A stretch of DNA of 64,000 nucleotides. Source: Nitratiruptor tergarcus DSM 16512 (GTDB lineage Bacteria; Campylobacterota; Campylobacteria; Campylobacterales; Nitratiruptoraceae). Below the pieces are notes generated by a model that ran no database searches, was not told where the DNA came from, and worked only from the letters and a program-made list of their open reading frames with translations. The translations under genes were made by a program, and so were the position numbers. How positions within the stretch are numbered: position 1 is the first letter of the stretch; each line of letters opens with the position of its first letter. Shown here one piece after another: positions 8,738 to 18,558 of the stretch. The stretch covers positions 496,001 to 560,000 of the forward strand of contig NZ_AP026671.1 of the NCBI RefSeq assembly GCF_027946175.1. The letters run 5' to 3'.

Positions 8738-9869
8738 AGATTTTTATGAAAAATTCCGTGATCCCAAAGCCATCAAAGCTCTTGCGAAAGCAATCAATCA
8801 AGAAGCGCAAAAACTTGATCATCCTATCAATATCATGGAAGTATGTGGAGGACATACACACACGATTATGAAGTATGGTCTCTTGCAGCTTTTACCCAAA
8901 AATATTCGCTTCATCCATGGTCCAGGATGTCCAGTCTGCATCATGCCAAAGGAGCGGATCGATCATGCCTATATTTTGGCTATGCAAGAGGATGTAATTT
9001 TATGTACTCTTGGAGATATGATAAAGGTACCTGGAAGCCAAGGAAGCTTGCAAGATGCAAGAAGCAAGGGAGCAGATGTACGATTTGTATATAGCCCATT
9101 GGACGTAATGAAAATAGTTAAAGAGAATCCTACGAAAAAAGTGATCTTTTTTGCTATCGGTTTTGAGACTACCACACCGATGACGGCAGCACTCATCGAG
9201 AATGCCATGAAGCAAAAGATAAGTAATATTCTCTATCACATCAATCACGTTACGGTACCAGAAGTGATGAGAGAACTGATTGATAGCCGTGATGAGCATA
9301 TCGACAGCTACAACAACCAAATCGACGCGTTTTTGGGACCAAGTCATGTAAGCGTCATTACGGGGAGCAAGATCTATGAAGAGTTTCCAACGAAATACAA
9401 ACGTCCTGTGGTTGTAGCCGGGTTTGAACCGGTGGATGTGATGGAGGCTGTTTTGATGTTAGTCCGTCAGTTCCTAGAAAGCAGATGCGAAGTGGAGATT
9501 CAGTATAAAAGAAGTGTCAATCGCTATGGAAATCTCAATGCCCAGAAATTGATTGAAAAGTATTTTGAAAAAAGAGAACTTTTCAAATGGCGGGGGCTTG
9601 GAAATATCCCCAAAAGTGCCTGGAGATTAAAAGATGAGTATGGACATTTGGATGCTGAAAAGCTTTATAACCTTCCAAAAGAGGAGATTGAGGATCACAA
9701 ACTCTGTATCTGTGGCGATATTTTGCGTGGCATGGCAAAACCGACCGAGTGTCAGGTCTTTGGAACTGCCTGTACACCACAAAAGCCATTGGGTAGCTGC
9801 ATGGTGAGTAGCGAAGGAGCTTGCGCGGCATACTATAAGTACGGCAATCTTTTGCAGGAGGTACAATGA
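8727..9869 (+). CDS. hypD: Hydrogenase Fe-ligand assembly protein HypD
   Basis: Fe-S protein on which the Fe(CN)2CO moiety is built. Signature motifs are EVCGGHTHTIMKYGL, HGPGCPVC, FAIGFETTTP and the C-terminal cysteine-rich region (CICGDILRGMAKPTEC, FGTACTP, GSCMVSSEGACAA) that binds the [4Fe-4S] cluster. The start is taken as GTG at 8727, giving MELKDFYEKF as in other HypD proteins, with AGGAG at 8716-8720 six bases upstream; ATG at 8721 would leave no spacing, and the in-frame ATG at 8658 lies deep in hypC. About 380 residues, normal for the family. Overlaps hypC by 11 bp and hypE by 4 bp. Confidence 0.95.
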   Translation: MELKDFYEKFRDPKAIKALAKAINQEAQKLDHPINIMEVCGGHTHTIMKYGLLQLLPKNIRFIHGPGCPVCIMPKERIDHAYILAMQEDVILCTLGDMIKVPGSQGSLQDARSKGADVRFVYSPLDVMKIVKENPTKKVIFFAIGFETTTPMTAALIENAMKQKISNILYHINHVTVPEVMRELIDSRDEHIDSYNNQIDAFLGPSHVSVITGSKIYEEFPTKYKRPVVVAGFEPVDVMEAVLMLVRQFLESRCEVEIQYKRSVNRYGNLNAQKLIEKYFEKRELFKWRGLGNIPKSAWRLKDEYGHLDAEKLYNLPKEEIEDHKLCICGDILRGMAKPTECQVFGTACTPQKPLGSCMVSSEGACAAYYKYGNLLQEVQ

Positions 9870-10858
9870 AAAAGGTTGTTACCCTTGCCATGGGCAATGG
9901 CGGGATAGAAAATATGGAGCTTATTCAAAAAACGATTCAGCGCCATTTGCAAAATGAATATCTTACAAAAGCAGAAGATGCCACACCTTTACCACCACTC
10001 GAAAATCCTGCTTTTACGACAGATTCATTTACTATTTCTCCAATCTTTTTCCCTGGTGGAGATATTGGAAAATTAGCCATTGCCGGAGCTTGTAACGACT
10101 TGGCTATGATGGGAGCCAAACCAAAGTATCTAAGTCTTTCCTTTATCATAGAAGAGGGGTTTTCACTGAGAGATCTTGAAAAGATCGTACGAAGTATGAA
10201 AAAAGAGCTTTCCATCAACGGTGCATGGATTGTGACAGGTGATACAAAGGTGGTTCCAAAAGGAAGTTGCGATGGAGTCTATATAAATGTCTCTGCCATT
10301 GGAGAGAGAGTTATCAGCTCTTCACAAGAAAATATTGCAGTAGGAGACAGACTTTTAGTAAGCGGTGACATTGCAAGACATGGAGCTGCCATTTTTGCAG
10401 GTCGTGAAGGAATTGAGCTTGCGAACAGTATTGAAAGTGACTGTAACTCGTTGTGGCCAATTGTAGAAGAACTTATTGAAGCAGACATTGAGATTAAAGC
10501 TATGCGTGATGCAACACGAGGAGGAGTTGCCGCAGTTTTAAACGAGTGGGCCATGGCAACCAATACAACGATGGAGATAGAAGAGGGCAGACTTAGTATT
10601 GATGAAGGGGTACAAGGAATATGCGAGATACTCGGATTTGAACCATTTGTCTTGGCAAATGAGGGGACTTTTATGATAGTGGTTGATCAAAATGATGCAA
10701 TGAGGGCTCAAGAGATTTTACAAAAACACAATCCTCATGCTGCAATTGTCGGAGAGGTGAGTGATTCCTATCCGGGTCGTGTAACTCTACAAAGCGAGTG
10801 GGGTACGAAACGTTTTTTGGATATGCCAACAGGGGAGATTCTTCCTAGAATATGCTAA
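9866..10858 (+). CDS. hypE: Carbamoyl-dehydratase HypE
   Basis: HypE accepts a carbamoyl group from HypF on its C-terminal Cys and dehydrates it with ATP to a thiocyanate, giving cyanide to iron. It is a PurM/AIR-synthetase-like protein: FFPGGDIGKLAIAGACNDLA near residue 65, GDTKVVPKG near 130 and MRDATRGGVAAVLNE near 212 are the expected ATP-binding and catalytic segments. It ends PRIC, so the acceptor Cys is the last residue as required. Length 330 is standard. Overlaps hypD by 4 bp and hypX by 7 bp. Confidence 0.97.
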   Translation: MKKVVTLAMGNGGIENMELIQKTIQRHLQNEYLTKAEDATPLPPLENPAFTTDSFTISPIFFPGGDIGKLAIAGACNDLAMMGAKPKYLSLSFIIEEGFSLRDLEKIVRSMKKELSINGAWIVTGDTKVVPKGSCDGVYINVSAIGERVISSSQENIAVGDRLLVSGDIARHGAAIFAGREGIELANSIESDCNSLWPIVEELIEADIEIKAMRDATRGGVAAVLNEWAMATNTTMEIEEGRLSIDEGVQGICEILGFEPFVLANEGTFMIVVDQNDAMRAQEILQKHNPHAAIVGEVSDSYPGRVTLQSEWGTKRFLDMPTGEILPRIC

Positions 10859-12531
10859 AAGTGCTTCTATTATGCAACACATTTAACAGCTTGACACAGA
10901 AAATATTTTGTCACCTTAAAGAGCATGGGATTGACGTAAGTGTCGAGTATGCTATCAATGAAGAGAAGATGATTGAAGGTGCAGATCTTTTTGCGCCAGA
11001 TCTCATTTTAGCCACCTATCTTACAAAAAAGATCCCAAAAGAAATTTTTACCATATACCCGACCTTTATTATCCATCCTGGTCCCTTCGGAGATAGAGGC
11101 GCCTATGCACTCGATAATGCCATATTAAATAATATGAAAGAGTGGGGTGTTTCTATTTTGGAAGCCGATGATGAGTTTGATGCAGGAGCCGTATGGGGAC
11201 ACAGAAACTTCTCTTTGCCCGAACATGCAACGAAAGGATATCTCTATCGAACAGTAGTGAGCGATTTGGCGATCGAGCTAGTTGATGAACTGATTGAGAA
11301 ACTAAAATGTGGAAAAAAACCTTTAACAAATCCGAAAAAACCTTTGCATCCAAAAGTGACACAAAGTGTAAGAGCAATTGATTGGAACAAAGATTGTAGT
11401 GAAACAGTTATACGAAAAATAAATGCTTCTGATAACTATCCAGGTGTAAGGGATCGTTTTTTTGATATGGATGTTTATTTTTTTGGAGCACTCAAAGAAC
11501 AAACGGGACTTGAGAAAAAAGAGGCAAAACCAAAAGAGATTCTGGCAAAAAGGGATGGTGCAGTTTTGATCAAAACGATCGATGGTGCCGTTTGGATCCA
11601 GCAGATGACTGAGATTACAAATGGTATTCGACAAATCAAACTCCCCTCAACCTATGTCCTAAAAGATCGTCTTAAAGGAATCAAAGAAAAGCGCATTTCT
11701 TTGTATGTGGATCCAGATTTGCCGACATTTAAAGAGATTACATTTTATAAAAAACAAAATGTGGGCTTTTTGGCATTTGATTTCTATAATGGAGCTATGA
11801 GTAGCCAGCAGTGTATCCGTCTGAAATATGCGATAAAAACATTAAGGGATGAAGTGGATGTTCTTGTTTTAATGGGTGGCGAGCAATTTTTTAGCAACGG
11901 AATTCACTTAACAATTTTGGAAGATAGCAAAAAACAAGGTGAAGATGGTTGGAGCAATATCAACGCTATGAATAATCTCATTAAGACGATCCTTTTTAGC
12001 GATGATATTTTAACAATCACTGCATTTAGGGCAAATGCAGGAGCAGGGGGCGTATTTTTAGGGATTGCAGGAGACATTGTCTTTGCTAAAAGTGGTGTCG
12101 TACTCAATCCTCACTATAAAACGATAGGCCTAAGCGGCAGTGAATATCATACTTATACACTACCCCGAAGAGTTGGAAATGAAATAGCACAGAAACTTTT
12201 GGATGAAGCCTTGCCTATCAATGCACAAGAAGCCAAAAGTATTGGTCTTATTGATGAAGTTTTCAAAGATTTTCAAGAGGTTGAATCATATGCATTGCAA
12301 CTAGCACAAGATGAAGAGAGATTTTATGAACTACTTGATCAAAAGAGAGATCGGCTAGAGCAGGATGAAGAGTATATTCAAGAGTGCGTAGAAAATGAAC
12401 TTGAGAAAATGTATCCTCAGTTTTGGGATCCAAAAAGTGATTTTCACAAACTGCGCCACAATTTTGTCTATAAAATATGCCCAACCAAAACGCCTCTAAG
12501 AATTGCAAAACATAGGAGAGTAAATGCATGA
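10852..12531 (+). CDS. hypX: HypX/HoxX, CO-ligand synthesis for [NiFe]-hydrogenase
   Basis: Two-domain protein of 559 residues. The N-terminal half is a methionyl-tRNA-formyltransferase-like fold ([18 protein letters not shown] near residues 75-92, then [13 protein letters not shown]); the C-terminal half is an enoyl-CoA hydratase/isomerase-like fold ([20 protein letters not shown] near 393-412, [17 protein letters not shown] near 452). This is the architecture of HoxX/HypX of Ralstonia and Aquifex, which makes the CO ligand of the active-site iron from a formyl one-carbon unit and supports hydrogenase maturation under oxygen. It sits between hypE and hypA, overlapping both, so it belongs to the maturation operon. 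The role is transferred from homologues; the domains are evident. Confidence 0.92.
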   Translation: MLKVLLLCNTFNSLTQKIFCHLKEHGIDVSVEYAINEEKMIEGADLFAPDLILATYLTKKIPKEIFTIYPTFIIHPGPFGDRGAYALDNAILNNMKEWGVSILEADDEFDAGAVWGHRNFSLPEHATKGYLYRTVVSDLAIELVDELIEKLKCGKKPLTNPKKPLHPKVTQSVRAIDWNKDCSETVIRKINASDNYPGVRDRFFDMDVYFFGALKEQTGLEKKEAKPKEILAKRDGAVLIKTIDGAVWIQQMTEITNGIRQIKLPSTYVLKDRLKGIKEKRISLYVDPDLPTFKEITFYKKQNVGFLAFDFYNGAMSSQQCIRLKYAIKTLRDEVDVLVLMGGEQFFSNGIHLTILEDSKKQGEDGWSNINAMNNLIKTILFSDDILTITAFRANAGAGGVFLGIAGDIVFAKSGVVLNPHYKTIGLSGSEYHTYTLPRRVGNEIAQKLLDEALPINAQEAKSIGLIDEVFKDFQEVESYALQLAQDEERFYELLDQKRDRLEQDEEYIQECVENELEKMYPQFWDPKSDFHKLRHNFVYKICPTKTPLRIAKHRRVNA

Positions 12532-12871
12532 GTATTCCATAGTGCAAAGCATGCTGGATCTAATTGAAGAGAATGCGAAAAAACATAACGCCACGAAAGT
12601 AGAAAAAGTCGTTGTAAAAATTGGTGTCATAAGTGGCGTGGAACCACACCTACTTAAAATTGCTTTTGATACATTTAAAGAGGGGACAATTTGCGAGAGT
12701 GCAGAACTTACTATGCACATACAGCCTATCGTTGCACGTTGTAAAAAGTGTGAGAGAGTAATTGAATTTCCAAAAGAGACACTCTTTTTTGAATGCTCCT
12801 CTTGTGGTTCTGTTGAACTCTCTATTGTAGATGGGGAGGAAATGTATCTGATGAGTTTGGAGATGGAGTAG
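12524..12871 (+). CDS. hypA: Hydrogenase nickel-incorporation protein HypA
   Basis: Nickel metallochaperone that partners HypB. It begins [13 protein letters not shown], with His2 and Glu3 the nickel-binding residues of the family, and has a C-terminal zinc domain with two CxxC pairs (CKKCERV and CSSCGSVEL). Length 115 is standard. Its ATG overlaps the end of hypX by 8 bp, and it is the last gene of the operon, converging on sufT 8 bp away. Confidence 0.96.
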   Translation: MHEYSIVQSMLDLIEENAKKHNATKVEKVVVKIGVISGVEPHLLKIAFDTFKEGTICESAELTMHIQPIVARCKKCERVIEFPKETLFFECSSCGSVELSIVDGEEMYLMSLEME

Positions 12872-12883
12872 CCCGAGGGCTAC
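12868..12883. terminator. Hairpin between converging hypA and sufT
   Basis: GTAGCCC (12868-12874) and GGGCTAC (12877-12883) form a perfect 7-bp inverted repeat separated by GA. It covers the stop codons and 8-bp gap of the two converging operons and could work in both directions. There is no clear T-tract, so intrinsic termination is uncertain. Confidence 0.4.
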
Positions 12884-13305
12884 ATCATACCCAGAACAAG
12901 TTTTGCTTCATCACTGATTCTGCTTCTATCCCAAGGTGGATCGAAGACAAGATTTACTTCTACTTCAGCAAGTCCATCAATTTTATTGGCGATATTTTTT
13001 ACAAGCTCTACGATACTCTCTCCAACAGGACAGACAACGCTTGTAAGCGTCATAGTGATGATAGCTTTCCATCCATCTTCTCTACGGATGAGCTTAAGAT
13101 CGTAAATAAGTCCAAGGTCATAAATATTGACGGGGATCTCTGGGTCATAAATAGTTTTGAGATATTTAATAATCTCTTTTTTTATCGTTTCGGGATCTCC
13201 ATACTTTTTATTGTGTTCTTCAATATCTTTGATTCCATCATCATCTACTTCAATCTCTCGCTCTTCGAGGGGAATAGCGTAGAGCTCTTTTTTTTCTTCA
13301 CTCAT
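12880..13305 (-). CDS. sufT: SufT-like Fe-S maturation protein (DUF59/MIP18 family)
   Basis: 141 residues with a DUF59/MIP18 core from about residue 45 to the end. Family motifs are YDPEIPVNIYDLGLIYDL and TLTSVVCPVGESI, the latter with the conserved Cys, and FDPPWDRSRISDEAK near the C-terminus. SufT proteins assist maturation or delivery of Fe-S clusters and commonly end suf operons, as here. The N-terminal 40 residues are acidic and look flexible. The start overlaps the sufD stop by 4 bp. Confidence 0.88.
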   Translation of the reverse strand: MSEEKKELYAIPLEEREIEVDDDGIKDIEEHNKKYGDPETIKKEIIKYLKTIYDPEIPVNIYDLGLIYDLKLIRREDGWKAIITMTLTSVVCPVGESIVELVKNIANKIDGLAEVEVNLVFDPPWDRSRISDEAKLVLGMM

Positions 13306-14441
13306 TGCCCCTCCTCATAAAGTTTTATAAACTCCTGTTTTATTTCATCATCTTGCATTTTTTCAAAGATTTCATTGAGGAAACTCAAAACTATCATCTC
13401 TTTTGCAAGAGGCTCAGCAATACCGCGCTGTCTGAGATAAAAGAGCGCCTCTTCATCTATATGCCCGGTTGTTGAGCCGTGCGTTGCTTCGAGAATATAT
13501 TCGGTATATATCTCCATTTGCGGCTTGCTTACCATGTAAGCGCCATCATTGAGAAGAATAGTTTTTGAGTCTTGATATATAGAGCTATATTTTGCAGGGT
13601 TTTTGACTATTAAAAGTCCATCAAAAATACCCCTCGCTTTATCTTTGAGGATATTGCGTGATAGCTGCGATGTTTTTGACTCTTTTCCTCTATTTTCGAT
13701 ATGAAAAGTATTGCCCAGTTTTGCCTCTTTGCTTGCAAATATTACATGGTTTGCATCCACTTCGGCATACTCATCAAGTGTTATATGGTAATTATGCAAC
13801 GTTTTAGCTGTGCCAAAATCTATCGTAAAGAGATCTAATCTACTCGACTTTGCACATCGTATGCTGTGTGGAGCGATGAGTGCAAATTCATCAAAATTAC
13901 TATTGCGATCTTGAATGAAAGTAAGATGTGCATCTTGTGGCACATCTATATCATATCCATAGAAATAGAGTGATTCATTCGCTAATACCAAATGCTCTTC
14001 AACCAATTTAACTTTTATATTTGGCGCTAGAGAAAGTTTGATACGATAGGGTGAGAATGCATTTGAGAGAGTGAATTTTTGTACGATTTTGACTTCACAC
14101 TCCTCTTCAAACTCTATATGAATTACATTATCGCTTAAAAGGTGGTTGATGTAGTATACCTGGTCGTAGTGACTGTCATCAATTTTTGGATTTTTTTGCA
14201 TCTCGATATAGATATTTTTTGGAGCTTTTGTGACAGTCCCATCTACAATTTCAATATAGTCTGCAATTTCTGGTTTTGCAACTTTTGGTTTGATAAACTC
14301 ATAATCTCTATCAAAGATCGGTTTAATACCAAAATAGCGATAATGTTCCGTCTTTGGGGTTGGCAGCCCCATCGATTTTAGTTTTTGTATGAGAGCTTTT
14401 TTAGTTTCAAACTGCTCGAGATTGATATCTAATACTTTCAT
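13302..14441 (-). CDS. sufD: Fe-S assembly scaffold subunit SufD
   Basis: SufD/SufB-family protein that combines with SufB and SufC in the SufBC2D scaffold building Fe-S clusters. The C-terminal third carries the family core: DGLLIVKNPAKYSSIYQDSK, ATHGSTTGHIDEEALFYLRQ and GIAEPLAKEMIVLSFLNEIF; the HGSTTG segment has the conserved His. About 379 residues, typical of SufD and shorter than SufB. ATG at 14441 gives a TGATG junction with sufC; GTG at 14444 is also in frame. It lies between sufC and sufT in one operon. Confidence 0.92.
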   Translation of the reverse strand: MKVLDINLEQFETKKALIQKLKSMGLPTPKTEHYRYFGIKPIFDRDYEFIKPKVAKPEIADYIEIVDGTVTKAPKNIYIEMQKNPKIDDSHYDQVYYINHLLSDNVIHIEFEEECEVKIVQKFTLSNAFSPYRIKLSLAPNIKVKLVEEHLVLANESLYFYGYDIDVPQDAHLTFIQDRNSNFDEFALIAPHSIRCAKSSRLDLFTIDFGTAKTLHNYHITLDEYAEVDANHVIFASKEAKLGNTFHIENRGKESKTSQLSRNILKDKARGIFDGLLIVKNPAKYSSIYQDSKTILLNDGAYMVSKPQMEIYTEYILEATHGSTTGHIDEEALFYLRQRGIAEPLAKEMIVLSFLNEIFEKMQDDEIKQEFIKLYEEGQ

Positions 14442-15193
14442 CACTCTTCCCCAAATATTTTATATCCCTCTTTTTCAAGAGCATCAACGATTTCAATACC
14501 GCCAGTTTTAAGGACTTTACCATTTTTAAGAACATGAACGTAATCTGGCTTGATATAATCGAGAATTTTACGATAGTGGGTAATTATCATAAAAGTTCTC
14601 TCAGGTGAGCGCATTTGATTGATAGCTTCGCTTACCTTTTTAAGTGCATCGATATCTAGCCCTGAATCAATTTCATCAAGAATAATAAAATCAGGCTCTA
14701 ATATCTCCATCTGTAAAATTTCATTGAGTTTCTTTTCACCACCACTAAAGCCCTCATTGAGACTTCTATGAATCATCTCCTCTTTCATACCAAGTTCTTT
14801 TATTTTCTCTTTGAGAAGACGTAAAAATTCTGCTGCATTGAGAGGTTTAAGCCCTTGATGTTTTCTTTTTGCATTGAGAGCAGTTCTAAGAAAATAGGCA
14901 TTATTGACACCAGGGATCTCTACAGGGTGCTGAAAGCTCATAAAGATCCCTTCTAATGCTCTCTCTTCTGGCTCCATATCAACGATATTTTTGCCTTTGT
15001 AAATTATCTCACCTTCAGTTACCTCTACATCTGGATGACCGACTATTGTTTTAGAAAGAGTCGATTTTCCAGCACCGTTTGGTCCCATTACAGCATGTAC
15101 TTTACCTTTAAAAAGCTCTAAATCTATTCCTTTGAGGATCTCTTTTTCCCCGATTTTTGCATGGAGATTTTTTATTTCCATCATTGTACTCAT
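14441..15193 (-). CDS. sufC: Fe-S assembly ATPase SufC
   Basis: ABC-type ATPase driving conformational change in the SufBC2D complex. Walker A is GPNGAGKST near residue 37; the signature is the SufC-type variant [13 protein letters not shown] rather than classic LSGGQ; Walker B is [16 protein letters not shown]; the H-loop is ITHYRKIL. Length 250 is standard. No permease accompanies it, as expected for a soluble ABC protein. Overlaps sufB by 4 bp. Confidence 0.96.
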   Translation of the reverse strand: MSTMMEIKNLHAKIGEKEILKGIDLELFKGKVHAVMGPNGAGKSTLSKTIVGHPDVEVTEGEIIYKGKNIVDMEPEERALEGIFMSFQHPVEIPGVNNAYFLRTALNAKRKHQGLKPLNAAEFLRLLKEKIKELGMKEEMIHRSLNEGFSGGEKKLNEILQMEILEPDFIILDEIDSGLDIDALKKVSEAINQMRSPERTFMIITHYRKILDYIKPDYVHVLKNGKVLKTGGIEIVDALEKEGYKIFGEE

Positions 15194-16623
15194 CCTACAC
15201 TTCCTTCCAATGTTAAATCTAATAATGCTTTTGCTTCTACTGCAAACTCCATTGGGAGTTTATTTAATACATCTTTACAGAATCCATGAACTATCATGCT
15301 CACTGCATCCTCTTCGCTTATTCCTCTTTGGCGAAGATAGAAAAGCTGCTCTTCACTGATTTTACTTGTTGTTGCCTCATGCTCTATTTGTGCATGTGCA
15401 CATTTGCTCTCAAGATATGGAAATGTGTGCGCACCACAGCGATCACCTATGAGGAGTGAATCACACTCACTAAAATTCTTTGCACCTTGTGCATTTTCAT
15501 GTATTTTTACCAATCCTCTATAGCTATTTTGTCCCTTTTGTGCACTAATACCTTTGGAGATAATAACACTCTTTGTATTTTTTCCTATATGGATCATTTT
15601 TGTACCAGTATCTGCTTGCTGAGCAAGACGTGTAATGGCAACAGAGTAAAACTCTCCAACAGAGTTGTCTCCTTTGAGAATACAGCTTGGATATTTCCAA
15701 GTAATCACTGAACCCGTCTCAACTTGTGTCCAAGTAATTTTGGAATTTTCTCCCTCACAAAGGCCTCTTTTTGTAACAAAGTTATAAATACCCCCATTGC
15801 CTTCTGCATCACCTGGATACCAATTTTGTATGGTAGAGTAGTTGATGTGGGCATCTTTGTGAGCAATGAGTTCAACGACTGCTGCGTGGAGTTGGTTTTC
15901 ATCGCGACTTGGAGCCGAGCACCCTTCGTTGTAGCTTACATAGCTTCCCTCATCAGCTATGATGAGAGTTCTTTCAAACTGCCCTGTGTTTTGTGCATTT
16001 ATTCTAAAATAGGTTGAAAGCTCCATAGGGCATCTCACACCTTTTGGGATATAAACAAATGTACCATCACTAAAGACAGCTGAGTTGAGTGCTGCAAAGT
16101 AGTTGTCTGTCATAGGAACAACGCTAAACATATATTTTTTTACAAGCTCTGGATAATCGCGGATTGCTTCAGATATTGAGCAAAATATGATTCCTAGTTT
16201 TGCAAGTTCTTCAACAAATGTTGTTTTAACTGATACTGAGTCAAATACGGCATCTACTGCAACACCAGCTAACTGCTTTTGCTCTTCAAGTGGAATCCCT
16301 AGTTTTTCATATGCACGCAAAATCTCTGGATCTACTTCATCAAGGCTCTCTAGTGCCTTTTTTGGTGCAGCCCAGTAGCTAATTGCTTGATAATCTATTG
16401 GTGGGTAGGTGACTTTTGCCCAATGAGGCTCTTCCATCTTTTGCCAAGCATGGAATGCCTTGAGACGAAGTTCAAGCATCCATTCTGGCTCATTTTTTTT
16501 CTTTGAAATAAAGTGTATTGTCTCCTCTGTAAGCCCAGGAGGAGCTTTTTCCTCTTCTACATCAACTTCAAAACCAAGTTCATAGTCAGAGTTGATGATT
16601 TTATCAACTTTTTCCATTCCCAT
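15190..16623 (-). CDS. sufB: Fe-S assembly scaffold subunit SufB
   Basis: Main scaffold subunit of SufBC2D. Recognisable segments are [45 protein letters not shown]-type [15 protein letters not shown], and [20 protein letters not shown] with the conserved cysteines where clusters are assembled. The C-terminal half parallels SufD ([20 protein letters not shown]). Length 477 is typical. It is the first gene of sufBCDT, 136 bp from the divergent mqnL start, with an inverted repeat in between. No SufS, SufE or SufU gene is adjacent, so sulfur must come from a desulfurase encoded elsewhere. Confidence 0.97.
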   Translation of the reverse strand: MGMEKVDKIINSDYELGFEVDVEEEKAPPGLTEETIHFISKKKNEPEWMLELRLKAFHAWQKMEEPHWAKVTYPPIDYQAISYWAAPKKALESLDEVDPEILRAYEKLGIPLEEQKQLAGVAVDAVFDSVSVKTTFVEELAKLGIIFCSISEAIRDYPELVKKYMFSVVPMTDNYFAALNSAVFSDGTFVYIPKGVRCPMELSTYFRINAQNTGQFERTLIIADEGSYVSYNEGCSAPSRDENQLHAAVVELIAHKDAHINYSTIQNWYPGDAEGNGGIYNFVTKRGLCEGENSKITWTQVETGSVITWKYPSCILKGDNSVGEFYSVAITRLAQQADTGTKMIHIGKNTKSVIISKGISAQKGQNSYRGLVKIHENAQGAKNFSECDSLLIGDRCGAHTFPYLESKCAHAQIEHEATTSKISEEQLFYLRQRGISEEDAVSMIVHGFCKDVLNKLPMEFAVEAKALLDLTLEGSVG

Positions 16624-16660
16624 TGTTTACCCCTTTGGTTTGTCTATGAGTAATGTAACA

Positions 16661-16704
16661 CAAATAAGATAAAATTTCTCTTATTTGCTAGCATTAAAAT
16701 AAGA
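16661..16704. promoter_or_regulatory. Putative operator between suf operon and mqnL
   Basis: CAAATAAGA (16661-16669) and TCTTATTTG (16679-16687) are a perfect 9-bp inverted repeat separated by 9 bp. A third near-copy, AAAATAAGA, lies at 16696-16704, 35 bp from the first on the same strand. The site lies 38-81 bp upstream of the sufB start and upstream of the mqnL -10 box, so it could bind a dimeric regulator of the suf operon, mqnL or both. The regulator is unknown. Confidence 0.5.
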
Positions 16705-16730
16705 GTAATTTTGTCCTATTTAACTTTTGT

Positions 16731-16736
16731 TATAAT
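16731..16736 (+). promoter_or_regulatory. -10 box of mqnL
   Basis: TATAAT preceded by TTGT and followed by a T-rich run, 22 bp before the mqnL ATG. Position and sequence fit a vegetative promoter; no convincing -35 box is seen, as is common in this phylum. Confidence 0.6.
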
Positions 16737-16758
16737 TTTTACTAAAAAAGGCGTTTTT

Positions 16759-18558
16759 ATGGATGTTATAAGCTTCTTACAAAAAGAGGGCAATCTCAAA
16801 ATCATTGATGAAGAGCTTGATGTCAATCTTGAGATTCCCCATATTGCCTATATAGAAGTCAAAAAAGCTGATTCTAAACCTCTTCTTTTTACCAACCCGG
16901 TAGACAGAAAATTGGATAAAAAGTATGAGTATCCAGTTTTGATGAATATTTTTGCAAATTTTGAGCTTACTACAAAGATTCTTGGCAAGCATCCAGATAT
17001 GATCGCAGAAGAGATTGAAGAGCTTTTGCATCTCAAGCCTCCATCAACATGGAAAGAAAAGTTTGATCTTTTATCAACCCTTTTTAAACTCAAAAATGTT
17101 TTTCCAAAAAGGCTGTCTCAAAAAGGAGAGTGTCAAGAGATAGAAATCGATTCACTCCATGAGCTGCCGATTCTAAAAACGTGGAGCCACGATGGTGGCA
17201 AATTTATAACAACCGGGCAGGTCTATACAAAGGATTTGCACTCAAATGTGCAAAATGTAGGGATGTATCGACTCCAAGTCTATGATGACATGCATCTTGG
17301 AATGCATTGGCAGATCCACAAAGATGGAGCGCACTTTTTTCATGAGTACAAAAAAGCTGGCAAAAAAATGCCAGTGACTGTTGCAATTGGTGGGGATCCG
17401 CTCTATATTTGGTGTGGACAGGCCCCAATGCCTCCAAAGGTATTTGAACTTCTGTTATATGGATTTATACGCAATGAAAACCCAGAGCTTGTAAAATCGC
17501 TCACCAACGATATATGGATTCCAAGAGATGTAGATTTTGTGATAGAAGGGTATGTGGATCCAAATAGTTTTGAAATAGAAGGGCCTTTTGGCGATCATAC
17601 GGGATACTATACATTACCAGAGGCTTTTCCTGTCATGGAAGTAACAAAAATAACTGCTAAAAAAGATCCTATCTTTACAGCAACTGTTGTTGGAAAGCCA
17701 CCTTTAGAGGATAAATATATGGGATGGGGGACAGAGCGGATCTTTTTGCCGCTTCTAAAGACAACTGCAAGCGACTTAATAGATTATCATATGCCAGAAA
17801 ATGGAGTCTTTCACAATTTGATCTTGGCTAAAATGGATGTACGCTATCCTGCCCATGCAAAGCAGTTTATGCACGCCTTTTGGGGAGTGGGGCAGATGAG
17901 TTTTGTCAAGCATGCAATATTTGCGGATAAAGATGCTCCAGATTTGACAGACTATGAAGCAATTACAAAATATATATGCAACCGCATTACACCTGAGAGG
18001 CTTTTAATAAGTGAAGGAGTAGTGGATCATCTTGATCACTCTAGTCCAAAGCAATTTGAGGGCGGCAAACTTGGAATTGATGCAACAGGTGAAGAGGTAA
18101 AAGAGGGAGTGAAGGAGCTTGTAAGCGATGAAGAACTTCTTGAAAAACTGCAAAGCATTGATAGCAATTTTTTGAATGTAAAACAGTATATGACAGATAC
18201 CAAAAATCCTATTGTAGTGACTTCTTATAAAAAAGAAAAAAGTGTAAAAGAGCTTTTCACAAAGCTTGGAGAGCTGCAAAAACATTGCAAGATTTTAGTG
18301 ATTGTAAACGATTTTGATGATCTCAATAATCCTTACATGCTCATTTGGCGGGTAGTGAATAATATCGATGCAAAAAGAGATGTTGTCTTGGAGCCGTTTA
18401 TCATGGTTGATGGGACAAATAAAGATCCTAAAATCGATGATTTTGATAGAGAATGGCCACCTGATGTGGTGTGCGACAAAAAGGTTGTTAAGAGTTTAAG
18501 AGAAAGAGGAATTTTGGATATTGATGATGCATTTATCAAAAGATATGGAATTATATAG
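16759..18558 (+). CDS. mqnL: UbiD-family decarboxylase, probably MqnL of the futalosine menaquinone pathway
   Basis: UbiD-type decarboxylase that uses prenylated flavin to remove an aromatic carboxylate. Its ~600 residues match the menaquinone-route enzyme of Campylobacterota rather than shorter UbiD proteins. Visible family segments are GMYRLQVYDDMHLGMHWQIH, VAIGGDPLYIWCGQAPMP, FEIEGPFGDHTGYYT with the catalytic Glu region, and a C-terminal RERGILDIDDAFIKRYGI. ATG at 16759 is preferred: it has AAGG seven bases upstream and follows the TATAAT box; an in-frame ATG at 16711 would lie before that promoter. The UbiX-like partner that makes the cofactor is not in this window. MqnL is inferred from the phylum's pathway. 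Confidence 0.85.
   Translation: MDVISFLQKEGNLKIIDEELDVNLEIPHIAYIEVKKADSKPLLFTNPVDRKLDKKYEYPVLMNIFANFELTTKILGKHPDMIAEEIEELLHLKPPSTWKEKFDLLSTLFKLKNVFPKRLSQKGECQEIEIDSLHELPILKTWSHDGGKFITTGQVYTKDLHSNVQNVGMYRLQVYDDMHLGMHWQIHKDGAHFFHEYKKAGKKMPVTVAIGGDPLYIWCGQAPMPPKVFELLLYGFIRNENPELVKSLTNDIWIPRDVDFVIEGYVDPNSFEIEGPFGDHTGYYTLPEAFPVMEVTKITAKKDPIFTATVVGKPPLEDKYMGWGTERIFLPLLKTTASDLIDYHMPENGVFHNLILAKMDVRYPAHAKQFMHAFWGVGQMSFVKHAIFADKDAPDLTDYEAITKYICNRITPERLLISEGVVDHLDHSSPKQFEGGKLGIDATGEEVKEGVKELVSDEELLEKLQSIDSNFLNVKQYMTDTKNPIVVTSYKKEKSVKELFTKLGELQKHCKILVIVNDFDDLNNPYMLIWRVVNNIDAKRDVVLEPFIMVDGTNKDPKIDDFDREWPPDVVCDKKVVKSLRERGILDIDDAFIKRYGII

Noticed and set aside
16711-16758. Upstream in-frame ATG for mqnL
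   Set aside because: It precedes the TATAAT box at 16731-16736, and ATG 16759 has a proper ribosome binding site.
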